From Mycosphaerella arachidis (taxonomy: Eukaryota; Ascomycota; Dothideomycetes; Mycosphaerellales; Mycosphaerellaceae), in contig LIHB01000009.1 of assembly GCA_001297265.1 (NCBI GenBank), forward strand, positions 248,001 to 312,000: DNA of 64,000 nucleotides, read 5' to 3'. Position numbers and translations under genes: made by a program. Positions 1 to 13,577 of this stretch are shown here, piece by piece; within the stretch, counting starts at the first letter, position 1, and the number at the start of each line of letters is the position of its first letter. Below the pieces are notes generated by a model that worked only from the letters and a program-made list of their open reading frames with translations, had not been told where the DNA came from and made no database searches.

Positions 1-384
1 ACAAGATGGGACAGTTTAGGCGAGAGCCAGCTGCGAAAGTGGATTCGTAGTCACAAAGACGTAGCTTTGAAGCATTATGGGCAGGACACCGTCGACTGGT
101 ACATGGCTGCTGATTGAAGTAGAGAAGCGAACGACTCTGCAGGGGCCTGCCGTTTTTTTTTGAACAATTATGACAAGTGGACGGCGTCTGCACGCCATGC
201 AGACAGGCATCCTACCCCACGCACGAACAGGTCTCGCTGCACAGAGATGCAACTAAGATGCTCTCGCGGGTTCCTGCATCATGCATGTCAAACGCAAGCC
301 GTTTGTTCGAGACTGTTCAAAATATGGTCTCATCTCGCATATGGACGCTGCCAACTGCTGTCGACAACTTACCTCCTATTCACC
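1..384. other. No gene recognised at left edge
   Basis: I see no gene here. Open frames run in from the left but none begins with convincing context or resembles a known family. The last bases supply the 5' flank and good start context (CACCATGCC) for the gene that begins at 385. Confidence 0.4.
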
Positions 385-924
385 ATGCCATACATACCAT
401 CTCAGCTGTTCATATTGGCAGTGAGAAAAGACAACCAAATTCTCCTCGCTAGCAACAATAAGAACGAAGGTCAAGAGCCACCGTGCCTGAATGATGTCCT
501 CTCCTGCTGCAACACAACTCTGGCCTTCAAGAATGTGGTCGGCCAAGTGATGCCAGCAGCTCAGGTGCTCGAGCCATCAACCCGCCGGCTAGTCGAGGAG
601 AAGATCGGGGCTGTTGATATCGACGCCATTGAGGTATTGCACTGCGATACAACCGTCGCTGAAGATGCAACCGAATCGCAAGCTACAGATATAGCTGTCA
701 TCGTCTTGAGCTGCCGGATCAAGTGGAACAACCTCCCCAAAGCAATTAAGCGCGGTCTCCGCAAGCGGATCAGATGGATTCCATGGCAAGAAGTGGCATT
801 CGAGAAGTTCTCAACTACTCCCTGGATCAAGTCCGACCCACTAATCTTCTTCCCGAGACTCAGCCTTGTTCAGGAGACAGTCCATCACAATCGGCAAACG
901 ACGCCAGGCTCCATCAGCAAATAA
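385..924 (+). CDS. Small hypothetical protein, single exon
   Basis: A 179-residue protein if translation starts at the ATG at 385, which sits in good fungal start context. The open frame continues upstream to about 160, but that part is low-quality sequence rich in Arg, Cys and His and is probably not translated. I do not recognise the family. The N-terminus is hydrophobic (LFILAV) and followed by a charged segment; the middle has an acidic stretch, then ITDIAV-like alternating hydrophobic residues resembling a beta strand, and a basic segment (KAIKRGLRKRIRW) before a Trp- and Phe-rich end. The alpha/beta pattern looks like a small soluble domain. No intron is needed. The next unit downstream is a dead transporter on the opposite strand. 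Confidence 0.45.
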   Translation: MPYIPSQLFILAVRKDNQILLASNNKNEGQEPPCLNDVLSCCNTTLAFKNVVGQVMPAAQVLEPSTRRLVEEKIGAVDIDAIEVLHCDTTVAEDATESQATDIAVIVLSCRIKWNNLPKAIKRGLRKRIRWIPWQEVAFEKFSTTPWIKSDPLIFFPRLSLVQETVHHNRQTTPGSISK

Positions 925-1853
925 GCAGGCCCTGACACGATACTGTGCCGACACTGCGAGGGCTGCCAATGCTGGACAAACAGCACGAGCCACTGATGAC
1001 AGCTCTGAAATGTGGTGCATGCCAGCAGTCAAGATTAGTGGTCACCGCTTCCGGCAGAATCAAGTGAGGAAGCAGCAGCTGGCAGTGAAGAAGAGAGAGG
1101 GTGGTTCGACAGCACGTGTGCTGGACCAGGGCAGGAGGCTGTATCTCGATCTGCCGAAGAGAGCTGGGCGAGGCAAAGTCGCTTAAGATAACCTTACTGG
1201 CGAGAGCCACTGTCTTGAGCAAACATGGAGCAGTGAAACCACAGCCGCAGCGATGCCCAGTCCGTTGCATATGGGAAAGATGAGTGCTAATGAAGCCCTC
1301 TCGTAAGTAACACAACGACCAACGGTCAACCTGGTAGTACATCAGCTGCTGTTCGAGTATGCAAGTCTAATTCCACTCTACATACCACAACCGTAGATAT
1401 CGCCCTCCTGCCTGCAAGTGTACTCAAAAATCTTCGAAACCCCGGCATCTTCACACTTGTGGGATTCTCAGCTATTGCTATAGCACTGAGTTCAGATGGA
1501 CTCAAGCAGGTGATCCTGCATCGATCGCCAACTTGAGAGGCACTTTCCAGGCACGTGTCGCCTGTGCATCGTTTCTTGCTGGACGCAGCAGAAGCTAGGA
1601 GGGCCAACAAGGGTAGAATTAGGGCAGATAATTTGCATTGTCGATGATCTATCTGGTCAGTAGGTGGATACGGGTGAGTATCAAAGGGTTCAAACATAGT
1701 GGAACGGCAGTGCCGTCGTAGCGTCACAACGCCGGGCATGATCAACCACGGGCACGATCAACCACTCTCTGGTGGCGAGGCACGTTCTAGCTCTATTTGG
1801 GCATTACATTATCAACGTTCATACACATACCACTCCTGCTGTTCCACGTCAAG
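925..1853. other. No gene recognised
   Basis: Only overlapping open frames of about 60-140 codons on both strands, none with family resemblance. One minus frame (1326-1745) has a hydrophobic Leu/Ala-rich segment that could mimic a signal peptide, but nothing follows it that supports a gene. Confidence 0.35.
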
Positions 1854-3720
1854 CTACGCCGTTTTCTTAGTCTTCTTTGTCCTCAACTTCATTAGCAGCT
1901 ACATGAGTGCATAACTGGAAACCACGAAGATCACCACGATTCCAACATCTCTCCATCCATAGTAGTAGTCCTTGAGCTTGAAAGTCCTAAGAACTGCGGC
2001 ACACGTCGCATACTGATAGATTTAACACCCATTAGTGGCCGACGTACTCAACAGATGAGCGCCCCTGCCGAAGCCAGCGTCGCTCAGGTAAAGTCCCAGG
2101 TAGTCTGCACAGGCCTGATTGCCGACTGGATCGAAGACGGCGAGCTCGGAGTCCTTGCAGTCAACTTCAATGTCGAAAGTGGTGAAGATGAGCACAGAGC
2201 CGATCAGATAGTTGAATGGATTGATCCAGTAGAACCAGTAGTTCCAGAAGTCGATGATCTGGGGATACGGTACTAGGACGCTGGAGTATCCGACAAGAGT
2301 GAAGATAACAAGCAGGTTTGCGAGCGAGGCGGCTACGGCGTTTTGAGCGTATTCAGCGATGAATTGTCCTTGAGGATTATATTGGTGTTCTTGCAGTTTA
2401 GTACTAAGGATTTTGCTTACCGATACCAATGTACAAGAACTCATAAAGAAGCATGACGAAGAACACAGCACCCGCCGTGCTCGGCTTCTTAGGTAGTCCC
2501 ACTGTGTAGTAGAAGCAGAAGAAGAATTGATCAGCGCAGACAACAAGGTAAGGCAGCTCGGATACGATCAGAGCCGCGGCGAATGCCTTCCAGCTGTACG
2601 TCTTGGACCTTTTCTCGCGCGCATCGTAGATGTCTCTTCGTTCGATGAACAATGGTTGGAGTTGAGCTAGTGTCTTCTTAGCACGAGTAAACCCTGTCAA
2701 TGTGGAGACACAATACGTACCGCTCACACCAGGAGCGACAAAGATGCAGTTGAACAATGCGAACATGCGCAGCTGTAAGTCGCCCACACTATCGTCCAGC
2801 ACCCAGCATGAGAAGCCAGCGAACATTTCGGTAAGGGTGTGGAGCACAAAATTGTTGTTGACATAGCCAGTGTTGCGCCACGGAGACTTATTGGCATGGG
2901 TAGAGACAATCTTGATCTACTCTCACAGAGGCATTGTAAACTCGGAGTCGCTCCAACCCGCCCAGGTGCTCCAGCATCTGGTTGTACTCTTTCGAGCCCT
3001 TCCAGATTCCACTCCAGTCCTGAGTAGTACCCGAGACCACATCGACCATGTGCTCGGCCGGGTTTTTCACTGGAGGAAAGGTACTCCATGACTGTCGAAG
3101 TACACTCGATAGTTGCTGCATCGTTACCAATATCGCCAAAGTACACTGAATTTCCACTTTTCGCCAGCATTAGCAGGTTGTTAAACTCAGCGAAAAGCGC
3201 TTGGCTGTTGGATGTTGGCGAGGGTCGCCTTTCTCGCGGCGGCCAAATTCTTTAGGAAACGCGTAGGATTGAACGCTGCCTGGTCGTCAATTTCGGGAGT
3301 GGGCTCATCAAGGAAGAGAGGAATACTCGGTTTCGCCACCAACTCGAGTTTGATCGTGAATCGCTTTTTCTGCTCAATGGATGGGCCAGCTCCACCAGGC
3401 GTGCCGATCAGGCACTCCTCGATACTTTCCGTCTCTAGAAGTTGTACGATGACATCGACATAAGTTGTCCGAGGTTGGCCGAAGCAAAGCAGAGAATTCC
3501 AGAGCTTCCCTCACAGCTCTACGTCACGATGTTAGCGGGTGTCCCAATCTTGGAGACATATGAAATACTCACGTGGAGACTCGTGGACGTGCGGTTGTTC
3601 GCATTTGTATTACAAAGCCCAAGCAGCACTCCTGCCATGGATTCCATTACGGCCTCAGTAGATCGGCCTCCGACCACTACCAAGGCCACTTCTAGATCGA
3701 TGGCTTCCTAACGTGCGGTT
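1854..3720 (-). pseudogene. PDR/ABCG-type ABC transporter, C-terminal half, degraded
   Basis: Conceptual translation of the minus strand recovers, in order, the second nucleotide-binding domain and second membrane domain of a fungal pleiotropic drug resistance transporter. Visible pieces are CEQPHVHESP, VREALEFSALLR, a signature region (IEQKKRFTI), a Walker B (PLFLDEPT), VYFGDIG, NPAEHMVDVVSG, QLQPLFIERRDIYDAREKRS, YEFLYIGIG and YPQIIDFWNYWFYWINPFNYL. The gene is dead: reading frame is lost between VREAL and YVDVIVQLLE and again after the Walker B (QPSA/LFAEF). The usual TSGLDSQSA following Walker B reads TPEIDDQAA, and two in-frame stops (TAA near 2024, TAG near 1887) interrupt the C-terminal tail, which ends in a basic KLRTKKTKKTA. 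A remnant intron with TACTAA lies near 2360-2410. The first half (NBD1/TMD1) is not recognisable upstream. Confidence 0.85.
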
Positions 3721-4341
3721 GCAGGTGGACTGTAGTCGATCCGGTTGTACCTATGTCAGCAATGTTTCCAGACACAGGCCTGCATCTACACAAGCACGCA
3801 GAGATCAGAAACGATAGTACAGCTAAGCAAACCCGTTTCGTTCCCGGCCTGTGTTCGTGCGGATACGCATTGATCTAGAACCATCGTACGGCGTGTCGTT
3901 CTCATTCACTCCGTTCTGATGAATCAACATGATGGGGTGTTGGGATAGGCTCGAGCTTTGCCAAGATGTTGCCACGATGGTGACTTGTCAACAATAGACA
4001 GGACCGGCACTCGAGTGTCGTGCGGTATGGCGTCAATGGTATCGGCCGTAGCTACAATGGACTTTCCGAACATTGGACCGATCACTGATTACGGGTCGAG
4101 GCTTGGCCCGAATGCCTGTCGATCGCTGACCGCTGAATCGAAATCTTGGCAGGTCACGGATCCGAGCAGTCAGCGCGCCTATCACATCGCCTGTTGTGTC
4201 GCTGTCGTAAGGACGACTGAACAGAGAATGATTCAACTTGCTGATCTACATAGTTTTCTGCCTCGTCGTGCCTCGTACATTTCCGCGCCCAATACCATGA
4301 ACGCCGGTTCGATGCTTCTGGCGCTTCAGCCGACCTCATCC
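3721..4341. other. No gene recognised
   Basis: Spacer between the dead transporter and the 3' end of the BEACH gene. Open frames on both strands (for example minus near 3920-4080) have no recognisable family. It may contain eroded N-terminal transporter sequence, but I cannot show it. Confidence 0.35.
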
Positions 4342-7300
4342 TTAACGCCCTCTCATACTAACATTGCTATGCCTCACAACCGTCTCCCAGCTAGACACAT
4401 TGCCCTCCTCATCTCCCGTATAGACAGCCTTCGGAGCCGGTAAAATCGCTGTGATGCCAGGCGCACTCCGATCCTTCGCCGAAAAGTGATCCCCATGACT
4501 CATCCTCTTCACGAGCAGTAAGCACCAATTTCCATCGCTCAATGCTGTCAGCGTCCACACATTAGTCAAACCGTTCGCGTGGCCAGTAAAGATGAGTTCC
4601 CTCTCAAGATACTCGTTAGCGCCGTCGTAGAACGCGCAGGATAAAATCGATTCGTCGTCCCGGTCGCACAGCCTTTGCTCAACCAAGAGGTGGCCATTGA
4701 TAGTGTACAGCAAGGCTTTAGAACCACGGCATAATAAGATATGGCCGCTGGAGTTGCTGATGCGGGCAGTTTGAATTATAGGGCCGCCAGGAGGGAGCAG
4801 AAATCTGATGCAATTGTGGCGATTGAGGCCCCAGACCAAAGTCTGGCCGTCTTCTGAGGCTGAGACTAGTGTGCTGAAGACACGACTTGCTGCCAGTACT
4901 GTGACAGCTGTGCGGTGTCCATGCAGGTATATTGTTGGATGAAGTTCGATCAGATCTCGTGATGTAAGGACCTTCCAGACACCGATGGTGCTGTCTTGAC
5001 CAGCGGTAATCAAAGTCTTGCTGTCAACGAATGTTGCTGCTGTGACTGGGCCAAGGTGGCTGTTCTCGTGAAGACCAAGCAGTCGCTTCGAGTGCTTGGA
5101 GAAGAAACGGATGCTATGATCTGCAAAGCCCCACTGCATGAAGCGATCGCAATCGGGTAGAACATTCAGCTGGCAAGGACCACTAGTGAGCAGCCTATTC
5201 TGTGTGGGTGAGAAGGTGAAGTCCACAACCTTCACGCCTATGTTCAACACCGTATCTGGCAGCTTAGTCAGGGTCTCCGCCAAAGTATCGAGCCTCTGCT
5301 CTGCGTACTTGTCGAGCTCGCGCCACGGGTGAGGCTTCTGAAACACCTGATGGGGTGTTTGTCCGAAAGAGTGTATAATGCCAATTGTGGCGAGTCTTTC
5401 CACTTGGTCATCAATCTTGTCCAGATCTCGTGCTCCACCGTATGACAGATGTTGAAAAACGTTCGTAGCCTCCACTGCTGCCTCGCCACGCTGCTTGAAG
5501 CCGAAAACCAGATCAATCCAGTCGTGTAGATGCTCGCTGACATAAGGGCTCTCCAGTGCTTGACGATGCTTCATGATGAAGATGTGCGGATCGCCTTTAG
5601 CCCACTTGGGGAGATGAACGTCGTTCACAGTCTCTCCGGTGACCTGCTTGGCGCCAAAGTCATACTTGTTGACGTTTATGAGAAACTCGGGAAGATAGAA
5701 GAATTCCGGCGTTAGCTCACGAACATCGCTCATAGTGTCTTTTGATGCCGATAGCCATGCTTTCTCGATGGAGTCGAACAGTCGATCGGCGTGATCGAAA
5801 GCTCCGCCCTGCAAGAGCAAGTAGGACTGCACAAAAGGTTGTAGACGGATCAGGTACGAGCTCACAATCATCGCTGAAGAGTAATGCGTGCCGTAATGAA
5901 AAGCCGGGGCACTGTGATCACCCATCTCGGCGAACTGCTTGTAGCGGTCCTTATATTCAGCCTCTCTCATGGGCGACTGACAGCCCATTGGCTTCGCAAA
6001 GTCCCTGTAGACCTTGGGATTGTCCAAGTCGAGCTCTTCGCTTGCGTAGTCCGAAAGCACCCACGGGAATACCGGGTACTGCGTTAGGTCGTTGAAAGTT
6101 CTGCCAGCCATTGTGTTGATAAGCATCAGATACTGGAAGTTCGACATCTCTCCTCGTTGCCACCGCTTCATGGCTGTGTTTGCCGGTGCGTTATTGAACA
6201 GGCTATTGAATTTCGAGCCCAAGTTCTTCGGAGCCTCCTCAGGATTCCGTAGTGTGTCGAGTCGCCATGCGTCCTCGCTCGCCAGTCCAATAGCGCTGTG
6301 TACATGCGGCGCTCTCTGCACTATTGCGCTGTACAGATCGTCGCGCACCTTTGAAGACATGCAAGTCAGCAAGTAGCTGCGACCGTCTGTGAAGAAGACC
6401 TCGATGGCGACATCGCGCAGCAGAAATCGACGTTTTGAAACGCTCAGTACTTCTGTCCATGTCCAGTGTCGTGTCTCCTGGTCACCGATGCTGTGCTTCG
6501 TTCTGGAACTGCCAACATCTTTACCCGAGATGAGCTGCACGTAGGGGTCTCGCTCATCCTCAGGCGCCTGGGAAACACTAATGATCTCTCCATCAGATCT
6601 TTGGAAGAAGTTATCCTGCATGTAGAAGCACTTCTGGCCAACAACCACGAGACCCTCACATGCTTCCATTCCGACAATGCGTGATGTGTTGTAGAGTTGT
6701 TGAACTTGGTCGTTGCGTTGTAGGCTGGTCATGATTTTACGGTTCTTGTCTTCAACAATGCCATCTTCGTCTTCCTTCGGATCATCCACCATTTCGAAAG
6801 CGCCCTCGAGGAGTTGAGAACCGGAGACGGACTCACTTCTTGGCCTTTCAGACGCGATTGGTTCCACAGACTCATCGGCGCCGTCCAGTTGAGGGGTGTG
6901 GGGAGCGATCAGCAGTGGCGATGCCGTCCCCTCTGACATCTGCGGTATCTGCGTGTCGATCGCGAATTTGGTTCCATTCGACACACTTCGCGATGCCTTT
7001 CGTTTTGGTTGGTATTCTTGTTTGACGTCTTTCGTATCCGGCACGATACGCAAGCGCATGCGATTGACAGCTTCAGTCTCGTCTAGGTGCCACTTTGAGG
7101 CAGTGACAGGCAGAAGGCCGCATGGCTGATGTAGCAGGGCATCTATCCTGGCGAAGGCGGCGTAGAGGTGATTGACATTCTCCTGTTGATCCTGTAGCGC
7201 CCTCTGTAGTTTGACACGCTCTTGGACATGTACATTAGCTCTCCAATGGCTTGTTGAAGTTTCGTACTTATTGATCACGTCGTCCGCCGCGGACTCCTCG

Positions 7301-10300
7301 TTCTGCCATTGACGCAGCTTGTCTCGTCGCTTAGAAAGTCGGTGCTTCGTCGTATCCTCAGCGCTTCGATTCTCGCTTTGCACGAAATCATCCCACGGTC
7401 TGCTCAAAGAAGTATGGAACAGATTATCAAGAGTATTGCGGTTTTCGTCCACCTGCAAACAGAAGGATGTTAGCAATGGCCAGGGAGAGCGCGTCGTGCA
7501 ATGCATGTCTCGAATGACCCGTGACCTGCCAGGCCGCGGCTCGATGTCTGTTACGTTCTACCACTTACCCATGTCAGGAAGTCCTCGTCGTCCATCGATA
7601 TTAGCTTCATGAAACCGGTTGACAAGTGACGCTGGTCCGCACCCATGGTGTTTGTTAGCATCGTTGCTGTCTCTGTCGGCTTCTGTACCAGCACCATCCT
7701 CCATAGCCTGGCTGCCGCTAATCTGACAGACTTGACACCGGAGACAAGCTTATGATATAGTAAGTAACAAATGAGCTATCAGGAAGTAGGTGTTAGCTAC
7801 GCTCGGGAAGGACATGACAGTGCCATTCAAACAAAATGGATAGTCGAGCGAGGTCCATCGTGCAGTTCATGTTTCGAATGATCGATTACCGCCTCTGCCA
7901 CTGCTCGACATCAGGAAGCCTTCAGTACGTACCTTGGTGAAGAGGGTCTCTTGGTTCTCGGCAGAGAACAGTATGGTCTGCCAGTATGTCATCTTGTTCA
8001 GGAACTCGTCAACGTGCTTCTCGTTTGCATCTTCGTTGAGCTCAGAGAGTCGCCACAGGGTGGCCTTGAGGAAAACCACTCGGATCATGGTGATCGACTG
8101 GCTACAGAGTCGTACTGCCTTTTGCGACGCAACGTCCGGTGCCTGTAAGTGCTCTAAGATCTCGCCGGTGAAGTCCTAGGACGTACGTGTCAGTCATACT
8201 CGACAAGCGCGCCTGCGTCCCTCAGCAACTGGTGCTAGGCTGGAGATAAGGCGCGCGCGTTAGTTACACGCACCAGTAGCGGCTGGGCGCCGTCAATAAA
8301 CCACCCTTCTGACACAGCTTCGGCCATATGCTGAGCATATCTCGCTAGATTCGTTAACACTCGCGTTTCCACGAGCAGCTGCTGATTCAGGCGGAGATGG
8401 CTGCCCAGCTGCGAGAGCGCATTCAACAGCACGTAGGATTCGAAGTATGCTTGGTGCTCCTTGAAGCCAGGCGGCACCTTGAGGAACAAGCCGATACCGC
8501 TGAACTTATCTCGATAGCATATCTGGTCAATGAAGAGCGCGATAGCCAGCTCCAGAAGGCTCTCGACCAGTGAATTCGTGACGTTGATCTTCACAGGCCC
8601 GTTTCTGGGCGCCATAGGTGCCTTGAATTGAGCTGGTGGTACGCTCAAGCGGTCACCTCCATCATTGACTAAGACGAAGGATGATATTCTTCGTGGTGCT
8701 AGGACACGTCAGCTGTTGTCTGAGAAGATGTCGCAGCCACTGAAGCGCGGCACTGCACGAAGCGCCTCGCTCTCAGACGTCAACACAGTCTGAGCCTCCC
8801 TCTCGTACGTACCTTGCACTCGATTTGGAGCCATTGGTGAAGGCGTTCGTCTCCCTTTCGCTGGCGATATGCTGCGAACGGATGGCGGCCGTTCGCCTAA
8901 AGAAGTCGTTTGTGGTCGCATTCTGACCTGCTCGCCTACAAGACATTAGCCACAGAACGCCGCACGAAGCTCTCTCAAACGCTTCGACGATATCTAGCCA
9001 TCGTCCATTGCGAGCCACCCTCGAGAATAAAACATACCCCGGAACGACAATGCATCTGAGCCAAGCTCTGTCTCCGCAGAAAGTCGATCAGACCCGGTCA
9101 GAAGCGGGAACAGCACGAACAAGAGCTGCTGGAGATATTTCGAGGTGATTGTGAAATCTCTGAAGGCGGAACTACGATCATACAGTTCGCCAAGGAACTG
9201 GATGACCGTTTTCAGGATATGTGCTTCCAAGTCATCCTACAGACACCAATATGTCAGTCATGCCCGAGAATCACGTACTATTGGCCTAGAACGCCATGCC
9301 AGCAGTGAAGCAAGATATTTCCGGAAGCGCATATCTCGAGCAATACGCCACCGCCTAGACTTGTGCATACCTGATACGTACCTGCTTCTCCTCGTCCTTA
9401 GCGACTTTCCGCAGTCCAGCTTCGAGCATCGCAAAGATGACAGGTAGCATTTCCGTGTTGCATATGGCCAATGAGTCGTCAACAGCCAGCATTTCAACGA
9501 GGTGAAATGCCGAAAAGTCTTGGGAAAGCCAGTCCAGAGGTACGTTGCGGCCGAACAACATTGCAAAAGATAGCACCCAAACCGATGCAGTCCTCCAGAA
9601 AGGCTTTAGCCGAAGCTTCAATATGGTGAATCCGCTGTTCTTTTCGGCAAAGTTGACCTTGAATTCTGATCCCAACGATATTATCGCCTTGCATGCCAAG
9701 CTCAAGGTCAGCTCGATGACACGGACGTCTGTCTCGGCGAAGAGGTGAAGCAGCCAGCGGGTGGGGATAGCCTTGTTGAATCGCTTCGCGTTGATACTTG
9801 ATCGGTCCTGTCCAAGGGTTTCCAGAACAAGCTTGAGTGTAAGGATGGCAATCTCGTACTGCGATAGAGCAGGCTTGGAAACTGGGTTAGGAGCGCCTAT
9901 CAAACAGCAAGCGTCAGTTATGCTCGAGAACCACAACGCAGTGTCTCGGTAAGTGATGCTCAAAGGGAAGGGGGCGCGCGCACTATACTTACCACCGGGG
10001 TTTGATGGCCTGGATTCACGACCGTTTCGTGCCCTGGAACCGAGCCTCTGCCGCAAGCTCACAGTGCTGGCAAAGCTCTTAGCTCCCATAGCATGTGCAG
10101 CGCGGTTGTCCTGCAGACTGTATGCGACGAACATCGCCAAATCGCGATAGAGTGACTGAGCTGCCGTTGTGTCAAGCAGTGCTTTCAGCGCCGTTGCCAT
10201 TAGGAGAGCCGACTCCGCAGTAATGTCTTCTGACTTCAGAGCTTCGATCAATCTCTTCACGACTCTCATCTTCGTCAGCCTTTTATGGTTGAAGGCACTG

Positions 10301-12645
10301 TGTCTATTGCCACTCGTGAAGTCAACGAATTGCTGCCAGTAGATTGTCTGCGTCGTCAGGTCACATCTTCTCCACGTGTCGAAATCGACCACAAGTACGC
10401 GATATGCCATCGGGTTGATCAACAAGGACTCTCCAGGGCTCGAATTGCTATGGCCGACGAAAGCGAGGATGATATCCAGGAGCTCAGCTGGCAAGCTTTG
10501 ACGATCCTCCAGTCCAAGCATCGACGAAGGTCGCCTAGAGGAATTGGATGTCGTGGCTACTTCGAATCCCAGCTTTTCGCGGATGATCAGCGCCAACATG
10601 CCGAAGCCGTTGCCTTTCTCCATTGCTTCGCTGATGCGCCAATTATCTCGCACGCATTCTACTAGGATCTCCACGGCCTGTAAGAAGCTCTGTTTTGAGT
10701 TGGCTGACTCCAATTGTTGGAGCAGAATGGGTATGGATCCGCATAGCCGCCAAGTGGCATCGTCCAAAGGTTTTGGAGTTACGATGACGGGATCACCCAT
10801 GACGAGCCCTGTACCATATGACCGTGTCACAGCCTCGTTGAGCGTCGCAACGGCTGTGTTTACGGCCACGGCTCTGACCTGTCTCGCTAGAATTTGGTAT
10901 CTCTGCTGCGCTTTGTGGTCCAGCTCTACATCATGACCGCCAAAGTTAATGTTAGGCGCATCAAGATCAATGTGCGCAGATGGAGTCAATCCAAGTAACA
11001 TGCGCGACTCGGGCACTACTTCACTGCCTCTACCTTCTGTTGCTATCATGATGTCGGATCTATCCGAGCGATCAGGATGGAGTGTCTCGTTGTATCGATT
11101 GAGCTCGGATGATGCTCGATAAGTGAGCAATGGCCCAAGAGTGTCTTGGAAGTTGCCGCTGTAGCGTGGCCCAAGGCGATAGTGAACGGCGACAAATTCA
11201 TCTGTCAATGGAACCTGATACAAGTGAGAACTTCCGAGAGAGTACTTTGTTGTGACCTCGTTGGGACGGGGCTTGGAAGCGACACTTCGTGGGGTGCCAA
11301 AGAAAGCTTGGACTGGTTTGATGCGGCGTTGTCCAGGAGGCACAGAAGAGGACTGTGAGTTGGATCTCTCCAGGCTATCGTCGGGAGTCTCAGGGTAGTG
11401 ACACTTGCGTTGCTCAGCGAAGTTACCGTCCACGAACAGAGAAGCCATGCTTTGGTTAGGCTCCGTGGTACTTTTACGTTGGACGATGGCAACGTGATAC
11501 CACCTGGAGGCCTCGAAGCGGGTTGACTTGAAGCGGATGCTCGGACTCGGAGCTCTCATGGATGTCTGCAATATGAGTTGGTGGCTGTCCTTCTCGAGGT
11601 ACATCATGACGAAACACCCTTGGTTCGCATCAAAGGCGCCAAAAATTGTTGTGTGTGCATTCGCATCAAATTCGTCGATCTTGAGCCAAACAGTCAAGCT
11701 GTAGCCAACAGACGGCGGAAAGGAGCCAGGCAAGCGCGGGAATTCTATTGAAGAGTACCCACATAAGCTGAGATCGAAGTGAATGAACGCAGGCTCCTTC
11801 GAGCTTCGAAGCAGGGTCAGTAGGGTGTCCTTGGCCGCGTTCGACGTAGCTGCAGACTTGAAGAGTCCAACAACATCGTTCAAGTCATGCAACCCATATC
11901 GAGCAACGCGCAAGAGCAAGCTCGTGCATGGGGATCGTAGGGAGTCATCTTCTGCTGCGGTGTCGAGGTAGACGAGGAGGTCATGGGCGATGTTTGTCTG
12001 CCATAGAGCGACAGCATTGCGGGTGCCGTGCTCACTGAGAGAGGCAAGACGGGCCAAGACCTGCACGGGCTCCCTGTATTTGAGCACGACCCGTACTGCA
12101 CATTCACATGCTCGGGGATGTACGATCGACTGAGACTTCGCGGTGTCTGCAATATCACTGCTAGCTTCGTCCAATGCTAGTGCCAGAAGCTCATCCAGCA
12201 AAGATGCCAAAGATTCTGACTCTCCCGCATCATCGAATGCCTTTATCAAGGCATCCCAACCATGGAGGTGATTGCTGAAGTAGCGGTCATTGCCACGGTG
12301 GCGAAGGGCCTCTGTCAACAGCCGGAGAGCATTCCTTATCACTGTGATAGTGTCTGGCGGCATGTCAGCCCGGATCCGTGCGGTGTGAAGTATCTGCAGC
12401 GTCGCCTCGAAGCCGTGGCCATGCCGGAAGGTGTCTTTTGCTGATGCATTGCTGCTGGAACCTAATTCTCGCCGCAGTCTCGCCGCCGTGTCTGAGAGCC
12501 GATTCAGCTCGGCGACATCTGATGTATTCGCTGGAAATTTTAGCTGTGTTATCAGCGTGGCTGTATTCGATGACTGCTCATCCGTGTTCATGCCTCGCGA
12601 GAAGGATCGCTGACGAGACACAGACTGACGCGCCCGCAGTGCCAT
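4342..12645 (-). CDS. BPH1: BEACH-domain/WD40 protein (beige protein homolog)
   Basis: Nine exons (minus strand): 12645-9993, 9896-9382, 9236-9038, 8935-8813, 8698-8274, 8175-7933, 7775-7569, 7452-4342, where the first intron is a 96-base in-frame one, giving about 2,490 residues; all phases agree. The protein has a long helical N-terminal region, a concanavalin-like lectin domain in the first exon (LPGSFPPSVGYSLTVWLKID), a PH-BEACH domain (EACEGLVVVGQKCFYMQD), the BEACH domain (SNFQYLMLINTMAGRTFND; FPWVLSDY) and C-terminal WD40 repeats (TAGQDSTIGVW; SASEDGQTLVWG). Family members (yeast Bph1, human LYST and neurobeachin) are large scaffolds in endosomal and vacuolar trafficking and cell-wall delivery. 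The length matches the fungal family. The ATG at 12645 is the first in frame; its context is unremarkable. I count eight exons after joining, so small extra introns cannot be excluded. Confidence 0.93.
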
Positions 12646-13577
12646 CGAGATTGGTAGTCAATGCGAGACACAGCGCGTGGGCTGCCAGACAGGTGATCAG
12701 AGCGGTCCATGGACGCGACTGTCGCTTGTACAACCAAACGCACCGCACGGGTCGTGACTGCTGGGTGGACGTAAGATGCCTCGGACGTGAGGTTCGTGTT
12801 TCAGCTTGGACCTTCGGTTAGTTCTTGGCGTTTGTTATCTGGTCGATCTCGGGCCGGAGTCGAGGAATGAGTGTGTGCACTCGTCGAGTTGGTGGCAAGA
12901 AGGTTCACAACAAGATGGTCTCGAGACCGCGTCAACAAAGGAATGGGTGTGTCGACTATTGTGTTGATCTGCCCTCGTGTCTCAGCAGGCTCCATCAGCA
13001 GGCGCCCGGGCAATTCGAAGAGGGTGGGGCGTCTGCAGATATCGTGGCGCAGAACGCCTCAATCTGTCCGCCGCGCTCTCAGGCTTGACGAAATCGGCAG
13101 CAGCGTGAACGCGAGCGGGATATGTGTCTACAAGATGGTGGATCATTACGCCGATTACAGAAGAAGCGTCCGTTGACGGGCTTCTGCAAGACAGTACCGT
13201 ATACTGTTCAAATGTTCTGTAAGCCACGTGCCCTAGTACACACATGAGGCTTGACTCTGCTGTGGCGGCGAGGCAGGCGCGCGTCATTGTACAATCGAAT
13301 CCGGCTCGGGGTGAAGCTCGGATCATCTCTCGGCGCTGCAGCGGCTGCACATGATGCAAGCCGGCTGAGCAGTCGCGCCGTTGCCTGGGGAAGGCACGAC
13401 CGTCTCTTATCAGCGGACAGCTCCAAGCTCTCCACCACTCACGAGACCACCTCGACCTTCCTTTTGACTCTGGCTCCTCTTCCTCTTCTCTTGCATCACC
13501 TTACTATCCCTCATCTCCTGTAGCTGTAACAGTAGCTGTAGCTGCGCCAGACCACGCTGCAGCAGAAACCCGCAATC
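12646..13577. promoter_or_regulatory. Divergent promoter region, BEACH gene / vacuolar protease
   Basis: About 930 bases separate the two divergently transcribed starts. The stretch next to the protease is pyrimidine-rich (about 13440-13520, CT-rich runs), as is usual just upstream of well-expressed fungal genes. I see no coding gene in it. Confidence 0.5.

Noticed and set aside
3958..4443. A 161-codon plus-strand frame
   Set aside because: No family resemblance, overlaps the BEACH gene 3' end, and no start context.
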